Origin: Sphingobium algorifonticola | GTDB lineage: Bacteria; Pseudomonadota; Alphaproteobacteria; Sphingomonadales; Sphingomonadaceae | Length of the DNA stretch: 64,000 bases | Direction of reading: 5' to 3' | Assembly (NCBI RefSeq): GCF_004005485.1 | Contig: NZ_RZUL01000001.1 | Location: forward strand, 806,001-870,000 | Shown: piece after piece, positions 18,567 to 28,227 of the stretch | Layout: each line of letters starts with the position of its first letter | Numbering within the stretch: the first letter of the stretch is position 1 | Notes under the pieces: generated by a model | The model's input: the letters and a program-made list of their open reading frames with translations, nothing else | What the model was told of the DNA's origin: nothing | The model's database searches: none | Program-made: the position numbers and the translations under genes

Positions 18567-19433
18567 TCAGGCTGCGATGTTGGAAATGGCGGAAATCTGC
18601 GGGTTGCAACGCCGCAACTTCCGCAACTTCAGGATGTCCTCGACGATGGCATAGGTACGGTCATTATCGACATCGATGGCCAGCGCGCCGTCCTGGAACA
18701 CCACCGGCTCCAGCCGCAGCCGCAGTCGGCGGGAGAAGCGCGCGAAGGATTGCTGCAAGGTGCCTATGCCCAGCCGGAACAGGATGAGGTTGACGATACC
18801 GAAGGAGCGGGCAAGGCGCGCGGGATGCTTGGCGAACTGCCCGCCTTCACGAAAGATGTTGGCGGCGGCCAGCGCCTCGCGCCCGCCGATCCAATAGCAG
18901 TTGCAGTTCGAGTAGCTGTCGTCGGCGAAGCGATAGAAGCGCCGCTGGCCTTCGGGATGCGCGGTCAGGACTGCATCCTTGCGGGCAAAGGCCGCACCGA
19001 TGGCGGCGGCGTGGGCATCCATGCTGTCCTGCATCGTGGTGATGGCTTCGGGCGTGAACAGCGCATTGTCGGCCGTGGTGATGAGCAACGGGAAATCGGC
19101 GGCATCGGCAGCATGCAGCACGCTGTCGGCAAGGCTCGGCTGCGCCTGCACGATGCGCAGGCGCCCTTGGGCCATCAGCCTTTGCACGACATCGACCCCA
19201 TCGAGCACCGCCGGATCGTCGATCGAAACCAGAATGCGCTGCATCTGCGGTGCGGCCGCCACCGCCAGCAGGACATGGGCGATCAGCGGCTGGTCGCACA
19301 GCGGCACCAGGCATTTGTGGCTGACCCCGAATCGCGCCGCGAGCGGATCGATCACCCCGTCGCGCTGCGCCGCCAGCACCAGCACGGTTATCGGACGGCG
19401 ACCCTCGCCTTGCGGCCTGTGGCTGGTCATCAT
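18567..19433 (-). CDS. MobA-like nucleotidyltransferase of unknown substrate
   Basis: 288 residues. The Rossmann-like NTP-transferase fold is visible: VLVLAAQRDG replaces the canonical glycine-rich LAGGxGxR loop, Lys40 follows in SHKCLVPLCDQPL, then PLLITTADNALF with metal-binding Asp122, and IDVDNDRTYAIVEDIL near the C-terminus (Asp254/Asp256). Such enzymes join an NTP to a phosphorylated small molecule. The altered glycine loop means nucleotide specificity, or even activity, is uncertain. Its start overlaps the stop of the ATP-grasp gene by four bases (ATGA), so the two are translationally coupled and likely act in one pathway. Confidence 0.75.
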   Translation of the reverse strand: MMTSHRPQGEGRRPITVLVLAAQRDGVIDPLAARFGVSHKCLVPLCDQPLIAHVLLAVAAAPQMQRILVSIDDPAVLDGVDVVQRLMAQGRLRIVQAQPSLADSVLHAADAADFPLLITTADNALFTPEAITTMQDSMDAHAAAIGAAFARKDAVLTAHPEGQRRFYRFADDSYSNCNCYWIGGREALAAANIFREGGQFAKHPARLARSFGIVNLILFRLGIGTLQQSFARFSRRLRLRLEPVVFQDGALAIDVDNDRTYAIVEDILKLRKLRRCNPQISAISNIAA

Positions 19434-20503
19434 GCCGCCGTCGACATGGCCGCGGTGCCGGCCGCCGCCATTTCATGCCGTCCACACAGGCCATGCCGTA
19501 TCAGGCTTTCGGCAACGATCGTCTCGATCAGATCGGCCTGGCTCAGCCCGGCGAGCGTCGCCGAACGGCCGAACACTTTTTGCGACCACAGGTTACAGTT
19601 CAGATTGACTTCGAGAAAGTCGATCTCGCCGCGCGTCACATCGACCCGAAACTCGAACCGGCCATAGTCGAACGGCGCGAAAATGCCGATCATCCGATGA
19701 GTCAGGTCGGTGATCCGGGCCACCAGCGCCGGATCGTCGAAGGGCACCAGACGATATTTCTGGCTGCGGTCCACCAGATCGCGCTTTTCCTGATAGGTGC
19801 GCAGATGCGTCGGGTCCGCCTGTTCGAACATCATCATCGGCATGATATGCGGGCGGCCATTGACGGTGATTACGGGCACCTCGACATCGCTGCCGGTCAG
19901 AAATGGCTCGACGATCGCGTCATGGCCCTCGGCATGGATATGCGCCACCGCCTCGGCCACGCCTGCCCAGTCGAACGCATCGCGAATCCCCCAGGATGCA
20001 GACGATGCGTTCGGTTTGATGACGAGCCGGTCCCCACCCGGACAGCGCGCGGGATCGACCGGGGCGCCGCGCCGAAAGACCGTCCATTCGGCCGTCGGCA
20101 CATGACGCGCCGCCGCCTCCAGCTTGGTCAGATGCTTGTCGTCGGACAGGCCGCGCAGGATGGGACTGGCGCCCAGAAACGGCAGGCCATGGCGGGTGCA
20201 CAGCAGCGGCAGCAGCATTTCGGAATTGAGGAAGCCGCCCCTGTTGAGCAGCGGAAAGACAAAATCCACATCGGGCGGCGCGAACAGCACGTCATAGCTT
20301 TCCGCAATCCGCAGCCGGAGGCCGATGGCTTCCAGGATTTCGCGCATTTCCCGATGATAGAGCGCATGATTACCGTCCTGCGGATGCAATCCGCCGGTCC
20401 AGCGCGCATTTTTCGCAATGAACAGCAGCCGCAGCCGCTCCTTCGCGTCATCAGGGATGCGGGTGGGGCGAAGCGGGGGGAACGCAGCGGTCATTCCCTT
20501 CAT
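19430..20503 (-). CDS. ATP-grasp ligase, D-Ala-D-Ala ligase-like
   Basis: 357 residues. N-terminal region VDFVFPLLNRGGFLNSEMLLPLLCTRHGLPFLGASPI parallels the Ddl substrate domain, followed by ATP-binding Lys163 (LVIKPNASSASWGI), the FLTGSDVEVPVI strand and the metal-binding segment FEFRVDV...IDFLEVNLNCNL (Glu298, Asn300). These are the ATP-grasp landmarks of carboxylate-amine ligases. Differences from genuine Ddl proteins, including the Ser-loop, suggest another substrate, perhaps peptide or amide-bond formation in a special metabolite. First gene of the two-gene minus-strand unit with the nucleotidyltransferase; divergent from the PLP enzyme. An alternative start lies at codon 4. Confidence 0.8.
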   Translation of the reverse strand: MKGMTAAFPPLRPTRIPDDAKERLRLLFIAKNARWTGGLHPQDGNHALYHREMREILEAIGLRLRIAESYDVLFAPPDVDFVFPLLNRGGFLNSEMLLPLLCTRHGLPFLGASPILRGLSDDKHLTKLEAAARHVPTAEWTVFRRGAPVDPARCPGGDRLVIKPNASSASWGIRDAFDWAGVAEAVAHIHAEGHDAIVEPFLTGSDVEVPVITVNGRPHIMPMMMFEQADPTHLRTYQEKRDLVDRSQKYRLVPFDDPALVARITDLTHRMIGIFAPFDYGRFEFRVDVTRGEIDFLEVNLNCNLWSQKVFGRSATLAGLSQADLIETIVAESLIRHGLCGRHEMAAAGTAAMSTAA

Positions 20504-20548
20504 TTTACATGGAAATATGATGGTTTCGCTGCATTATGATGACGGCCG

Positions 20549-20577
20549 TTGTCATCCGTTTTTCATCCCGTTGTCAT
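20549..20577 (+). promoter_or_regulatory. Pho-box-like triple direct repeat upstream of PLP enzyme gene
   Basis: Three heptamers at an exact 11-bp period: TTGTCAT (20549-20555), TTTTCAT (20560-20566), TTGTCAT (20571-20577). The known PhoB box is built from CTGTCAT-like heptamers with 4-bp spacers, i.e. the same geometry. A -10-like CATAAG lies at 20586-20591, eight bases beyond the last repeat, close to the spacing of PhoB-activated promoters. The reading direction points to the PLP gene, whose ATG is at 20620. Confidence 0.55.
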
Positions 20578-20619
20578 GCGCCGCGCATAAGCTTGCCGCA
20601 TGCGGAACAGAGCAGCGCC

Positions 20620-22164
20620 ATGGCCGACACGCTGACCGCCGAACGGCAAAGGTCCGCCCGTCCGCGTCCGCTCTCGCCACAGGCCATTGCGGAGGTAATG
20701 ACCACGGGCGGCGACCGGCGGATCACACTCGACCCGCGAACCGGCCTCAACCAGTATATGGTCGCCCCCCGTCCGAGCCGCGCGATCGCTTATTCTTCGT
20801 CGACCGCGAACGACATATCTGCACCGGCTCTCGCCGAAATCCGCCGACGACTGGCGACCCTCGCACCGGACCTCATGATGGATGGCGACGGCTACGCAGA
20901 GGCGCTGGAGGCGCTCCGTGGCCGTTTGCGGACGGCGCTCGCGCTTCCGACGGATACCGAAATCGCTTTTGCCGCGTCGGGCACCGATCTTGAGTATATC
21001 GGCCTGTCCGTAGCCCAGCGCCGCGACATCCGCGGGATCGACACGGTGCTGCTGGGGGCGGACGAAGTCGGCAGCGGGTGCGCGCTGGCCTGCGTCGGCG
21101 CGCATTATGCCGACCGGACGCCGCTCGGCCATGCCGTCGCGCGCGGCGATCCTATCCGCGCCGATAAGGCACCCGTCCGCCTGTTTACCGTCAGCCTGCG
21201 AGATAAGGGCAGCAAGCCGATACCGTCCGAAGACATATTGATCGAGATTGCGGCCATCGCGCAGGCGGCAATCGATGCCGGACGCCATCCGCTGGTCCAT
21301 GTCGTGCACGGGTCGAAGACTGGCCTGATCCTGCCGTCGCTCGCCCATATCGATGCGCTGCGCCGCCGCTTCGGTCAAAGCATCAGCTTCGTTGTCGATG
21401 CATGCCAGTGCCGGATCGCGCCGGCCGCGATCGCCGCCTATCTGGCCCGTGGCCTCACCATATTCCTGACCGGATCGAAGTTCATGGGCGGACCGCCGTT
21501 CAGCGGCATCGCGCTCATCCCGGCGGCGGCGGCACGCCTGTCGAGTGGCATCCTGCCCGGTCTGGAACGGATTTTCCTGCGCGCGGAATGGCCCGACCGC
21601 TGGCCCGGTGCAGCCAGTTTGCCGCATGGCGCGAACCTGGGGTTGCTGTTGCGCCTGGAGGCGGCGATTTACGAGCTGGAACTGTTTCAGCGGCTGACGG
21701 CGGCCGACATCCGTCGCACGCTCGATCTGTTCGACGCGGCGGTCGGCATGCTGACGGAGCAACTGGGTGCCCCGCGCCTCGCGCCGACCACAGGTGACGC
21801 GGCCGGCCTGATGCCCGACCGGCCGCTGGAAATGCGCACGCTCGTCACGCTCGATCTGGGGCAGGCTGCGCGGCCGATCGATTTTGCCGGTGCCGGGCAT
21901 ATCCATCGCATGCTGGTGCAGGACTTGCGGCGCTATGCCTGCGGGACCGACAATCAGGCCATCGCCGGACAGCCGATCAAGCTTGGCCAGCCGGTGCGAT
22001 GCGTCACCCTGGCCGACGGCACCACCGGGGGAACCTTGCGGATCGGCCTGTCCATGCCGCAGATGGTGGCCTTTGCGGCGATGGACGGCGCGAGCCTGGC
22101 CAGCCGCCTGGACGCAGACATGCATGCGATCGCCACGAAGATGCGGATCATCGGCAATCTTTAG
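20620..22164 (+). CDS. Fold-type I PLP-dependent enzyme, unknown reaction
   Basis: 514 residues. It resembles class-V aminotransferase-fold enzymes: AFAASGTDLEYIGL (phosphate-binding loop, Ser120-Thr122), FVVDACQCR with PLP-pyridine Asp260 and Gln263, and FLTGSKFMGGPPFSGIAL with probable Schiff-base Lys287. The upstream HVVHGSKTGLILPS strand parallels the family. The C-terminal domain (~400-514) is not recognised and may set substrate choice. The reaction could be transamination, decarboxylation or lyase chemistry. The start ATG 20620 is the in-frame codon after the Pho-box-like repeat; an upstream ATG at 20536 would place the repeats inside the coding region. It probably belongs with the divergent ATP-grasp and nucleotidyltransferase genes. 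Confidence 0.75.
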   Translation: MADTLTAERQRSARPRPLSPQAIAEVMTTGGDRRITLDPRTGLNQYMVAPRPSRAIAYSSSTANDISAPALAEIRRRLATLAPDLMMDGDGYAEALEALRGRLRTALALPTDTEIAFAASGTDLEYIGLSVAQRRDIRGIDTVLLGADEVGSGCALACVGAHYADRTPLGHAVARGDPIRADKAPVRLFTVSLRDKGSKPIPSEDILIEIAAIAQAAIDAGRHPLVHVVHGSKTGLILPSLAHIDALRRRFGQSISFVVDACQCRIAPAAIAAYLARGLTIFLTGSKFMGGPPFSGIALIPAAAARLSSGILPGLERIFLRAEWPDRWPGAASLPHGANLGLLLRLEAAIYELELFQRLTAADIRRTLDLFDAAVGMLTEQLGAPRLAPTTGDAAGLMPDRPLEMRTLVTLDLGQAARPIDFAGAGHIHRMLVQDLRRYACGTDNQAIAGQPIKLGQPVRCVTLADGTTGGTLRIGLSMPQMVAFAAMDGASLASRLDADMHAIATKMRIIGNL

Positions 22165-22178
22165 GTTCTGTGTGCCCG

Positions 22179-23522
22179 TCAGTCGACGGCCTTGAGCGCC
22201 TGCGCAAAATCCGCGATCAGATCGTCCGCATCCTCGCAGCCTATCGAAATGCGCACCATATTGTCACCGATGTCGAGCGCCTTCTTGCGCTCGGCTGGCA
22301 CCGACAGATGTGTCATGGCCGCCGGATGGCTTGCGAGCGTTTCGGTTCCGCCCAGGCTCACCGCCAGCTTCGCAATCCGCAGCGCATCCAGGAACGCGAA
22401 ACTCTCTGTCTCGCCGCCCTTCAGATAGAGCGAAAAGGTCGATCCCGCGCCGGTGCAGTGGCGATCGAAGATATCCTGCTGACGCGCATCGGAGGGGAAA
22501 CCGAGATACACGACTTTCTCCACCTGCGGCTGATCGCGCAGCCATGCGCACACCTTGGCCGCATTTTCTCCGGCCCGGCTCATCCGCAACTCCAGCGTCT
22601 CGAGGCTGCGCAGCAGCATCCATGCACTGTGCGGATCGAGAATGGTGCCGATAGTGTTGCGCATCATGCGAATGGGATCGATCAGCGCCTGTCGCCCCAG
22701 CGCCCCGCCCGCCACCAGATCGCTGTGGCCGCCGGCATATTTGGTGAGGCTGTAGACGACGAGATCCGCTCCATGCGCCAGCGGCTTGTGCCACAACGGC
22801 CCCAGAAAGGTGTTGTCGATCACGATCGGCGGACGATCCGCCCCTTCCGCAAACAGAAAGTCGCGCTGCGCGACTACCGCCTCGACATCGACCAGCACAT
22901 TGGTCGGATTGGCCGGGCTTTCGAGGTAGATCATCGCCACCCGGCCCTTCGCCTTGGCGCTTTCGATCACTTCACCGATTTCCACCGCTGTCGCACCCGC
23001 CGGAAAATCCATCCAGCGTACCCCGAACTTCCCCAATATGCGGCCGATCAAACCCTCGGTCGCGGCATAGAGCGGCGCGGAATGCACGATCACGTCACCC
23101 GGCTGCACCAGGGCAAGCAGCGTGGTCGCGATCGCCGACATGCCGCTGGAAAAGAGCAAGGCATCGTCTGCCTCTTCCCACAGGGCCAGCCGGTCCTCGG
23201 CGATTTCCTGATTGGGACCATTGAAGCGCGAATAGATCAGACCCTCCGACCCGCCGGGACGCAGGCCCGTCACACCTTCGAAATGGCGCTTGCCGGCGGC
23301 TGCGCTTTCGAAAGTGAAGGTCGATGTGAGGAAGATCGGCGGCTTGAGCGACCCTTCCGACAAGGCCGGATCGTAGCCGTGCCCCATCATCAGCGTGGCA
23401 GGCCGCAGCTTGCGGCCACCGATTTCGCGTATGTCGGGCTTGGCACGACGCCGGGAGGCAGGCACCGCCGTCAGTTCTGCTTCGGTCGGTGCGGATGGGG
23501 ATGTCGTCCGGTCGTCGGTCAT
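22179..23522 (-). CDS. Cystathionine gamma-synthase / methionine gamma-lyase family PLP enzyme
   Basis: 447 residues from ATG 23522, preceded by GGAGAGG; the in-frame TTG 23540 is unlikely. Typical Cys/Met-metabolism motifs: YSRFNGPNQEIAEDRLALWE, LLFSSGMSAIATTLLAL, YLESPANPTNVLVD, IVIDNTFLGPLWHKPLAHGADLVVYSLTKYAGGHSD with the PLP Lys in SLTK, and AVSLGGTETLASHPAAMTH. The family covers gamma-synthases, gamma-lyases and sulfhydrylases and sequence alone does not fix the reaction. It is convergent with the PLP gene on the + strand, 14 bp apart, so it is probably not in the same pathway. Confidence 0.9.
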   Translation of the reverse strand: MTDDRTTSPSAPTEAELTAVPASRRRAKPDIREIGGRKLRPATLMMGHGYDPALSEGSLKPPIFLTSTFTFESAAAGKRHFEGVTGLRPGGSEGLIYSRFNGPNQEIAEDRLALWEEADDALLFSSGMSAIATTLLALVQPGDVIVHSAPLYAATEGLIGRILGKFGVRWMDFPAGATAVEIGEVIESAKAKGRVAMIYLESPANPTNVLVDVEAVVAQRDFLFAEGADRPPIVIDNTFLGPLWHKPLAHGADLVVYSLTKYAGGHSDLVAGGALGRQALIDPIRMMRNTIGTILDPHSAWMLLRSLETLELRMSRAGENAAKVCAWLRDQPQVEKVVYLGFPSDARQQDIFDRHCTGAGSTFSLYLKGGETESFAFLDALRIAKLAVSLGGTETLASHPAAMTHLSVPAERKKALDIGDNMVRISIGCEDADDLIADFAQALKAVD

Positions 23523-23629
23523 CATGCGCCTCTCCGCCAATTAGGCTGCTTCACGAAATATAATGACTTCCTATTGAAACCATATGTCGCATAGTCAAGC
23601 CCCCGGGCACATGCGATCCGGCCAATTGC

Positions 23630-24394
23630 TCAGCCGGTCGCAAGCCCGATCAGCGAAATCTGACGGCCATAGCCCGCTTCGCCCTTCAGGCAGGACCGGC
23701 GGTAGCTGAAGAAGCGATCAGGCTGGCTGCACGTATCCTCGCCCAGCGCCTCGATATGACGAACGCCCGCAGCCGCCAGTCGCGCGACGACATAGGCCTC
23801 GATGTCGAACAGGCGGTGGCCGGGCCGACCCATGCTGAAAAACCGTTCGTTGTGCGGATCGGCGGTCTCGAACCGTGCGGCGAAATCCTCTCCCACCTCA
23901 TAGGAATGGCGCGCGATGCACGGGCCGACTGCACAGGCGATTCGTGCCCGGTCCGCGCCCAGGGCCTCCATCGCCTCCAGCGTCCGGTCGGTCACGCCAT
24001 GCAGTACGCCTTTCCACCCCGCATGCGCCGCGCCGACCACAGCCGCCTGCACGTCGGCAAACAGCACCGGCACGCAATCGGCGGTCAATATGCCGAGCAA
24101 CAGCCCCGGACGATCGGTCACCAGCGCGTCCGCCTCGGGCCGGTCGTCATCACCGACAGGCCCGGTCACGCGCATCACATCGGGCGAATGCACCTGCCGC
24201 ACGGTCACCAGCGTGGCCCCCGGCAAAACGGCATCGCGGGCAAGATCACGGTTGCGGCGGACCGCGTCGGGATCATCGTCGGAGCCCAGGCCCACATTCA
24301 GCCCGGCATACAGACCGGTGGAAACGCCGCCCCTGCGCCCCAGGAAGCCATGCGGCACAGCCGCCAGCACCGATGCCGTAAGCCGTTCGATCAT
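23630..24394 (-). CDS. pgeF: Peptidoglycan editing factor PgeF (YfiH, multicopper polyphenol oxidase domain)
   Basis: 254 residues. Family motifs: LLGILTADCVPVLFAD, VGAAHAGWKGVLHGV with metal-binding His and Cys, and AVGPCIARHSYEVGEDFAARF. The signature ends FFSYRRSCLKGEAGYGRQISLIGL. In E. coli PgeF removes misincorporated serine from muropeptide precursors; older names were laccase-domain protein. Its start overlaps the preceding gene by four bases, so it is co-transcribed with the MidA-like methyltransferase and lgt. Confidence 0.9.
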   Translation of the reverse strand: MIERLTASVLAAVPHGFLGRRGGVSTGLYAGLNVGLGSDDDPDAVRRNRDLARDAVLPGATLVTVRQVHSPDVMRVTGPVGDDDRPEADALVTDRPGLLLGILTADCVPVLFADVQAAVVGAAHAGWKGVLHGVTDRTLEAMEALGADRARIACAVGPCIARHSYEVGEDFAARFETADPHNERFFSMGRPGHRLFDIEAYVVARLAAAGVRHIEALGEDTCSQPDRFFSYRRSCLKGEAGYGRQISLIGLATG

Positions 24395-25476
24395 AGCGAC
24401 GCCCCTGCCAGTCCGAACCCGTCGGGTCGCGGCCAGTCGGGATGGACGAAGGCCATCACCTTGAACAGGCCGCCCATCTGCTCCGGCTCCACTAGTCGCG
24501 CCCGCGCCGCCGCAATCGCCGCCGCCCGATCGGGCGCGCGATGCCCCAGTTGCGCGGCACGCGCATCGATGCCCAGGGCGCGCAGGAAATCCCCTTGCGC
24601 CACAGGTCCGAGCACGGAAAGTCCAGCCTGCATACCGACATGGCCGATCATCGTGAAATCGACGTGAGTCGTGAGATCATGCTCGCCCACCCCAACGAAG
24701 GGATCGGCATAGGCGTGGTTGCGCACCGCTTGCAGGCTGTCGCCCAGCGCGGGGCCGCTATAGCCATAATCTACAATGATAGCGGCCCCGCCCTGCTGCG
24801 CGATCCGCCGTGCCAGCAGCATCGCGACCGTGGCAGCGGCGGGCGAGATTTCGACGATCGACCCGACCGGCGCGTCGGCGAGCGACGGGGGCACCACGGC
24901 CGCCATGTCGCGATAGCCCGCGATCGGTGTGAAGCCGCCGCCATCCCCCGCAATGACGACGCGCTCGCGCCAGCCCTTTTCGGTGCGGACGATCTGGCGC
25001 GTCGGCAGTGCGTCGAAAAACTCGTTGGCGACTGCCAAGATGGGTGCGTCGCGCGGCAGCGTTTCCAGATCGTCGTGGAATTGGGCATCGGGCAGGAGGC
25101 TCTTCTGCTGCGTCCGCAGCACAGGGCTGGTTTCGATCAGATGTACCTGCGGCAAGAGGTCTGCGGCACGCATCGCCCGCAACGCGTCATTGGCCAATGT
25201 TCCCCGCCCCGGCCCCAGTTCGACGTAGAGCGGCGCGCGGGCGCGCCCAGACTGGATCCAGATATCCGCAAGGCACAGGCCAATCAGTTCGCCGAACATC
25301 TGGCTGATTTCCGGCGCGGTCGTGAAATCGCCGGCTGCGCCGATCGGATCGCGCGTGGCATAATAATGCGCGTTGGCTTCGCCGATATAGTGTGCGACGG
25401 ATATCGGCCCGCCTGCCTCGATCTGCTTCCTCAGGCGTTCGGCGAGCGGGACGACGGTTGCGGCGTCATCCGACAC
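24391..25476 (-). CDS. MidA/NDUFAF7-like SAM-dependent methyltransferase
   Basis: 361 residues. GTG 25476 is taken as start because it follows GGGAAGCG and the family begins near [10 protein letters not shown]; an in-frame ATG at 25530 would extend deep into lgt. Motifs of the DUF185/MidA family: [29 protein letters not shown] and [19 protein letters not shown] (SAM site), [18 protein letters not shown] and [17 protein letters not shown]. The mitochondrial relative NDUFAF7 methylates an arginine on complex I subunit NDUFS2, so a role in complex I assembly is plausible. It overlaps the 3' end of lgt by 11 bp. Confidence 0.85.
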   Translation of the reverse strand: MSDDAATVVPLAERLRKQIEAGGPISVAHYIGEANAHYYATRDPIGAAGDFTTAPEISQMFGELIGLCLADIWIQSGRARAPLYVELGPGRGTLANDALRAMRAADLLPQVHLIETSPVLRTQQKSLLPDAQFHDDLETLPRDAPILAVANEFFDALPTRQIVRTEKGWRERVVIAGDGGGFTPIAGYRDMAAVVPPSLADAPVGSIVEISPAAATVAMLLARRIAQQGGAAIIVDYGYSGPALGDSLQAVRNHAYADPFVGVGEHDLTTHVDFTMIGHVGMQAGLSVLGPVAQGDFLRALGIDARAAQLGHRAPDRAAAIAAARARLVEPEQMGGLFKVMAFVHPDWPRPDGFGLAGASL

Positions 25477-26332
25477 TGGCGCTTCCCGCCGTCGGCTCGA
25501 TACGGACGCGCCGACCGCTGGCCGTGGCAATGAGATAGAGGCCGCCCACGATCATGGGGATCGTCAGCCACTGGCCCATGTGCAGGCCGGTCTGCTGCGC
25601 GAACTCCATGAGTTGCGCATCGGCTTCGCGGAAGAACTCGACAAAGAAACGGGCAAGGCCATAGCCGAGCAGAAACGTGCCGACGAGCTTGCCCGGCTGA
25701 TAGCGCGCGGCCGTTTTCCAGAACAGCCACGCGAGTATGGCGAACAGCACCGGGCCTTCCAGCACGGCCTCGTACAACTGGCTCGGATGGCGCGGGTTGG
25801 GGCCGCCGGTCGGAAAGACGATCGCCCAGGGTACGTCCGTCGCCTTGCCCCACAATTCGCCGTTCACGAAATTGGCAAGACGGCCGAAAAACAGGCCGAA
25901 CGGCACACAGCAGGCAACATAATCATGCACACGCAGCCAGTGCAGCCCTTCCTTCCGCGCCAGATAGAGAATGCCGCAGGTCACCCCGATCACGCCGCCG
26001 TGAAACGACATGCCGCCATTCCACAATTTGAAGATGTCGGCCGGATTCGCCAGAATCGCAGGCTGGTAGAAGACCACATAGGCGAGGCGTCCGCCGATGA
26101 TGATGCCCAGCGTCGCATAGAAAATCATATCGTCGGCATGGCGTCGCGCCATGGGCGCACCGGGTTGCGCGATCAGCTTCAGCAGATACCAGTAACCCAC
26201 CAGAATCCCAGCCAGATAGGCAAGGCTGTACCACTTCAGCGTGAAGAAGCCGAGGTTCAGGGCAACCGGGTCCAGTCCCAGGCTTTCGAATTGCAGGTAT
26301 GCCGTGGCGTTTGCGGCGAACAGGTCGATCAA
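25466..26332 (-). CDS. lgt: Prolipoprotein diacylglyceryl transferase
   Basis: 288 residues, seven transmembrane helices. The signature [24 protein letters not shown] contains the catalytic Arg/Asn/Glu block, preceded by [28 protein letters not shown] and MSFHGGVIG. It transfers diacylglycerol from phosphatidylglycerol to the lipobox cysteine of preprolipoproteins, such as CyoA and the lipoprotein at 57 kb here. A TTG start at 26332 after a GGGG ribosome-binding site fits the family length; in-frame codons further upstream would read into the divergent acyl-CoA ligase region. Confidence 0.92.
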   Translation of the reverse strand: MIDLFAANATAYLQFESLGLDPVALNLGFFTLKWYSLAYLAGILVGYWYLLKLIAQPGAPMARRHADDMIFYATLGIIIGGRLAYVVFYQPAILANPADIFKLWNGGMSFHGGVIGVTCGILYLARKEGLHWLRVHDYVACCVPFGLFFGRLANFVNGELWGKATDVPWAIVFPTGGPNPRHPSQLYEAVLEGPVLFAILAWLFWKTAARYQPGKLVGTFLLGYGLARFFVEFFREADAQLMEFAQQTGLHMGQWLTIPMIVGGLYLIATASGRRVRIEPTAGSASVG

Positions 26333-26400
26333 GGCTTTTCCCCGGTAATTTTCGCCTGCATAAAGGAGAACAGGCACAAGACCAAGTGGAGAGCGACGGC

Positions 26401-28137
26401 ATGGCGCAGGACAGCGCGACCCCCCACAGCGCGTCCCGGCTCGACCGGGACATAGATGCAGCGATTGCGCGGATGACCGGTCCGGGCGGTCTGCTGCAAC
26501 TGGGGCATGTCGCGCGCAACGGTGCCATGCTGCCTTATGTGGTGTCCGCGCCGCAGACGCTGCCCGCGCTGTTCGCCACTTATTGTGCCCATTATGGGAA
26601 CCGGCCCTTTCTGGTCGATGGCGCGGAGCGGCTAACATTCGCGCAGGCTTATGCGCTTGCGCGGCGCGCGGCGGGCGGTCTGGTGGCCGGGCATGGCGTA
26701 AAGCCGGGCGACCGCATAGGCCTTGCCGCGCGCAATGGCGCGGGGTGGGTGATCGCTTACATGGCGATTGCCATGGCGGGCGGCATCGCCACCCTGCTCA
26801 ACGGCTGGTGGAGCGGGCAGGAATTGGCAGAAGCGATCGCCGACACGGGCTGTTCGCTGGTGCTGGCCGACGGGCGCCGCGAAGCCGCGCTCCACGAAGC
26901 AGGCATCCCGTCAGGTGCCACGCTTGTCCGCATCCGGCAGACCGTGCCCGTAGCCGAAGGATTGGCGGCGCTGAACGCGCTGGGCGGCGACGAGACAACG
27001 GCCCTGCCCGAAATGGCGCCGGATGATGATGCGACGATCCTGTTCACCTCCGGCTCCACCGGGCGCAGCAAGGGCGCGCTGTCCGATCAGCGGGCCGTGG
27101 TGCAAGGTGCGCTCAATTTCGTCAGCGCGACCTTGAGCGTCCTCGACGTGATGACCCAGCGCGGCAGCCCGCCGACGCATCTGCCCGCCACTTTGGTGTG
27201 CGTTCCGCTGTTCCATGTGACGGCGGAGATCACGATATTGCTCCAGAGTTTCGTGATCGGTCGCAAGCTGGTGATGATGCCGAAATGGGACGCTGAGGAA
27301 GCGATGCGCCTGATCGCCGCCGAACAGATCACCTATTTCATCAGCGTGCCGCTGATGAGCTACGAAATCGCGACACATCCGCACCGCGACCGCTATGATC
27401 TCTCGACACTCAAGGATGTTGCCTCGGGCGGGGCGCCACGCCCGCCCGAACAGTTGCGCCGTATCGTCGATGGGCTGGCCGGTGCCAATCCGGTGATCGG
27501 CTATGGCCTGACGGAAACCAACGCCGTGGGCTGCGGCAATTTTCGCGAAGCCTATCTTGCAAAGCCCGACAGCACCGGCCGGGCAACCAGGCCGCTGACG
27601 GAGGTCGCCATCGTCGACGCCGATGGCCGCAGCCTGCCGCAGGGCCAGCGTGGCGAAATTGCGATTCGCAGCATTGCCAACATCAAGGGCTACTGGAACC
27701 GCCCGCAGGATACCACCGCCCTGTTCACGGCGGACGGGTTCGTGCGGACCGGGGATATCGGCTATATGGACGCCGACGGCTATGTGTTCATCGTCGACCG
27801 GCTGAAGGACATCATCATCCGCGGCGGCGAGAATATCTCCGGCCCGGAAGTGGAAGCCGCGCTCTATGCACATCCCGCCGTCAAGGAATGCGCCGTTTTC
27901 GGCCAGCCCGACGCGCGGCTAGGCGAAGTACCGGTGGCCGTCGTGTATTTGCGCGAAGGGATGAACATCACGGGCGAAGCGTTGCGGCTTTTCTTGGGCA
28001 CGCATCTCGCGCCGTTCAAGATACCGGCCCGGATCTGGATTGCCGAAGCCCCGCTGCCCTGCCTCGGCTCGCTCAAGATCGACAAGCGCGCCCTGCGCGA
28101 TCGCTATGCGGAGGCGGCGATCCCCGCCGACAGCTAG
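26401..28137 (+). CDS. AMP-forming acyl-CoA synthetase/ligase
   Basis: 578 residues. Adenylation-superfamily core motifs are all present: [16 protein letters not shown] (A3 phosphate loop), [13 protein letters not shown] (A5), [41 protein letters not shown] (A7-A8) and [15 protein letters not shown] with the catalytic A10 lysine. It activates a fatty or other carboxylic acid with ATP and transfers it to CoA. The chain length is not deducible. Start ATG 26401 is divergent from lgt, 68 bp apart. Confidence 0.9.
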   Translation: MAQDSATPHSASRLDRDIDAAIARMTGPGGLLQLGHVARNGAMLPYVVSAPQTLPALFATYCAHYGNRPFLVDGAERLTFAQAYALARRAAGGLVAGHGVKPGDRIGLAARNGAGWVIAYMAIAMAGGIATLLNGWWSGQELAEAIADTGCSLVLADGRREAALHEAGIPSGATLVRIRQTVPVAEGLAALNALGGDETTALPEMAPDDDATILFTSGSTGRSKGALSDQRAVVQGALNFVSATLSVLDVMTQRGSPPTHLPATLVCVPLFHVTAEITILLQSFVIGRKLVMMPKWDAEEAMRLIAAEQITYFISVPLMSYEIATHPHRDRYDLSTLKDVASGGAPRPPEQLRRIVDGLAGANPVIGYGLTETNAVGCGNFREAYLAKPDSTGRATRPLTEVAIVDADGRSLPQGQRGEIAIRSIANIKGYWNRPQDTTALFTADGFVRTGDIGYMDADGYVFIVDRLKDIIIRGGENISGPEVEAALYAHPAVKECAVFGQPDARLGEVPVAVVYLREGMNITGEALRLFLGTHLAPFKIPARIWIAEAPLPCLGSLKIDKRALRDRYAEAAIPADS

Positions 28138-28227
28138 CCCGACATCGCACCAGATTGGACCGGCCTCTGTCTTGCCGCTGTCATCATGGTGCGTCAGGCT
28201 CGTAGCGAAGCATGAGGGAGCAGGCAC

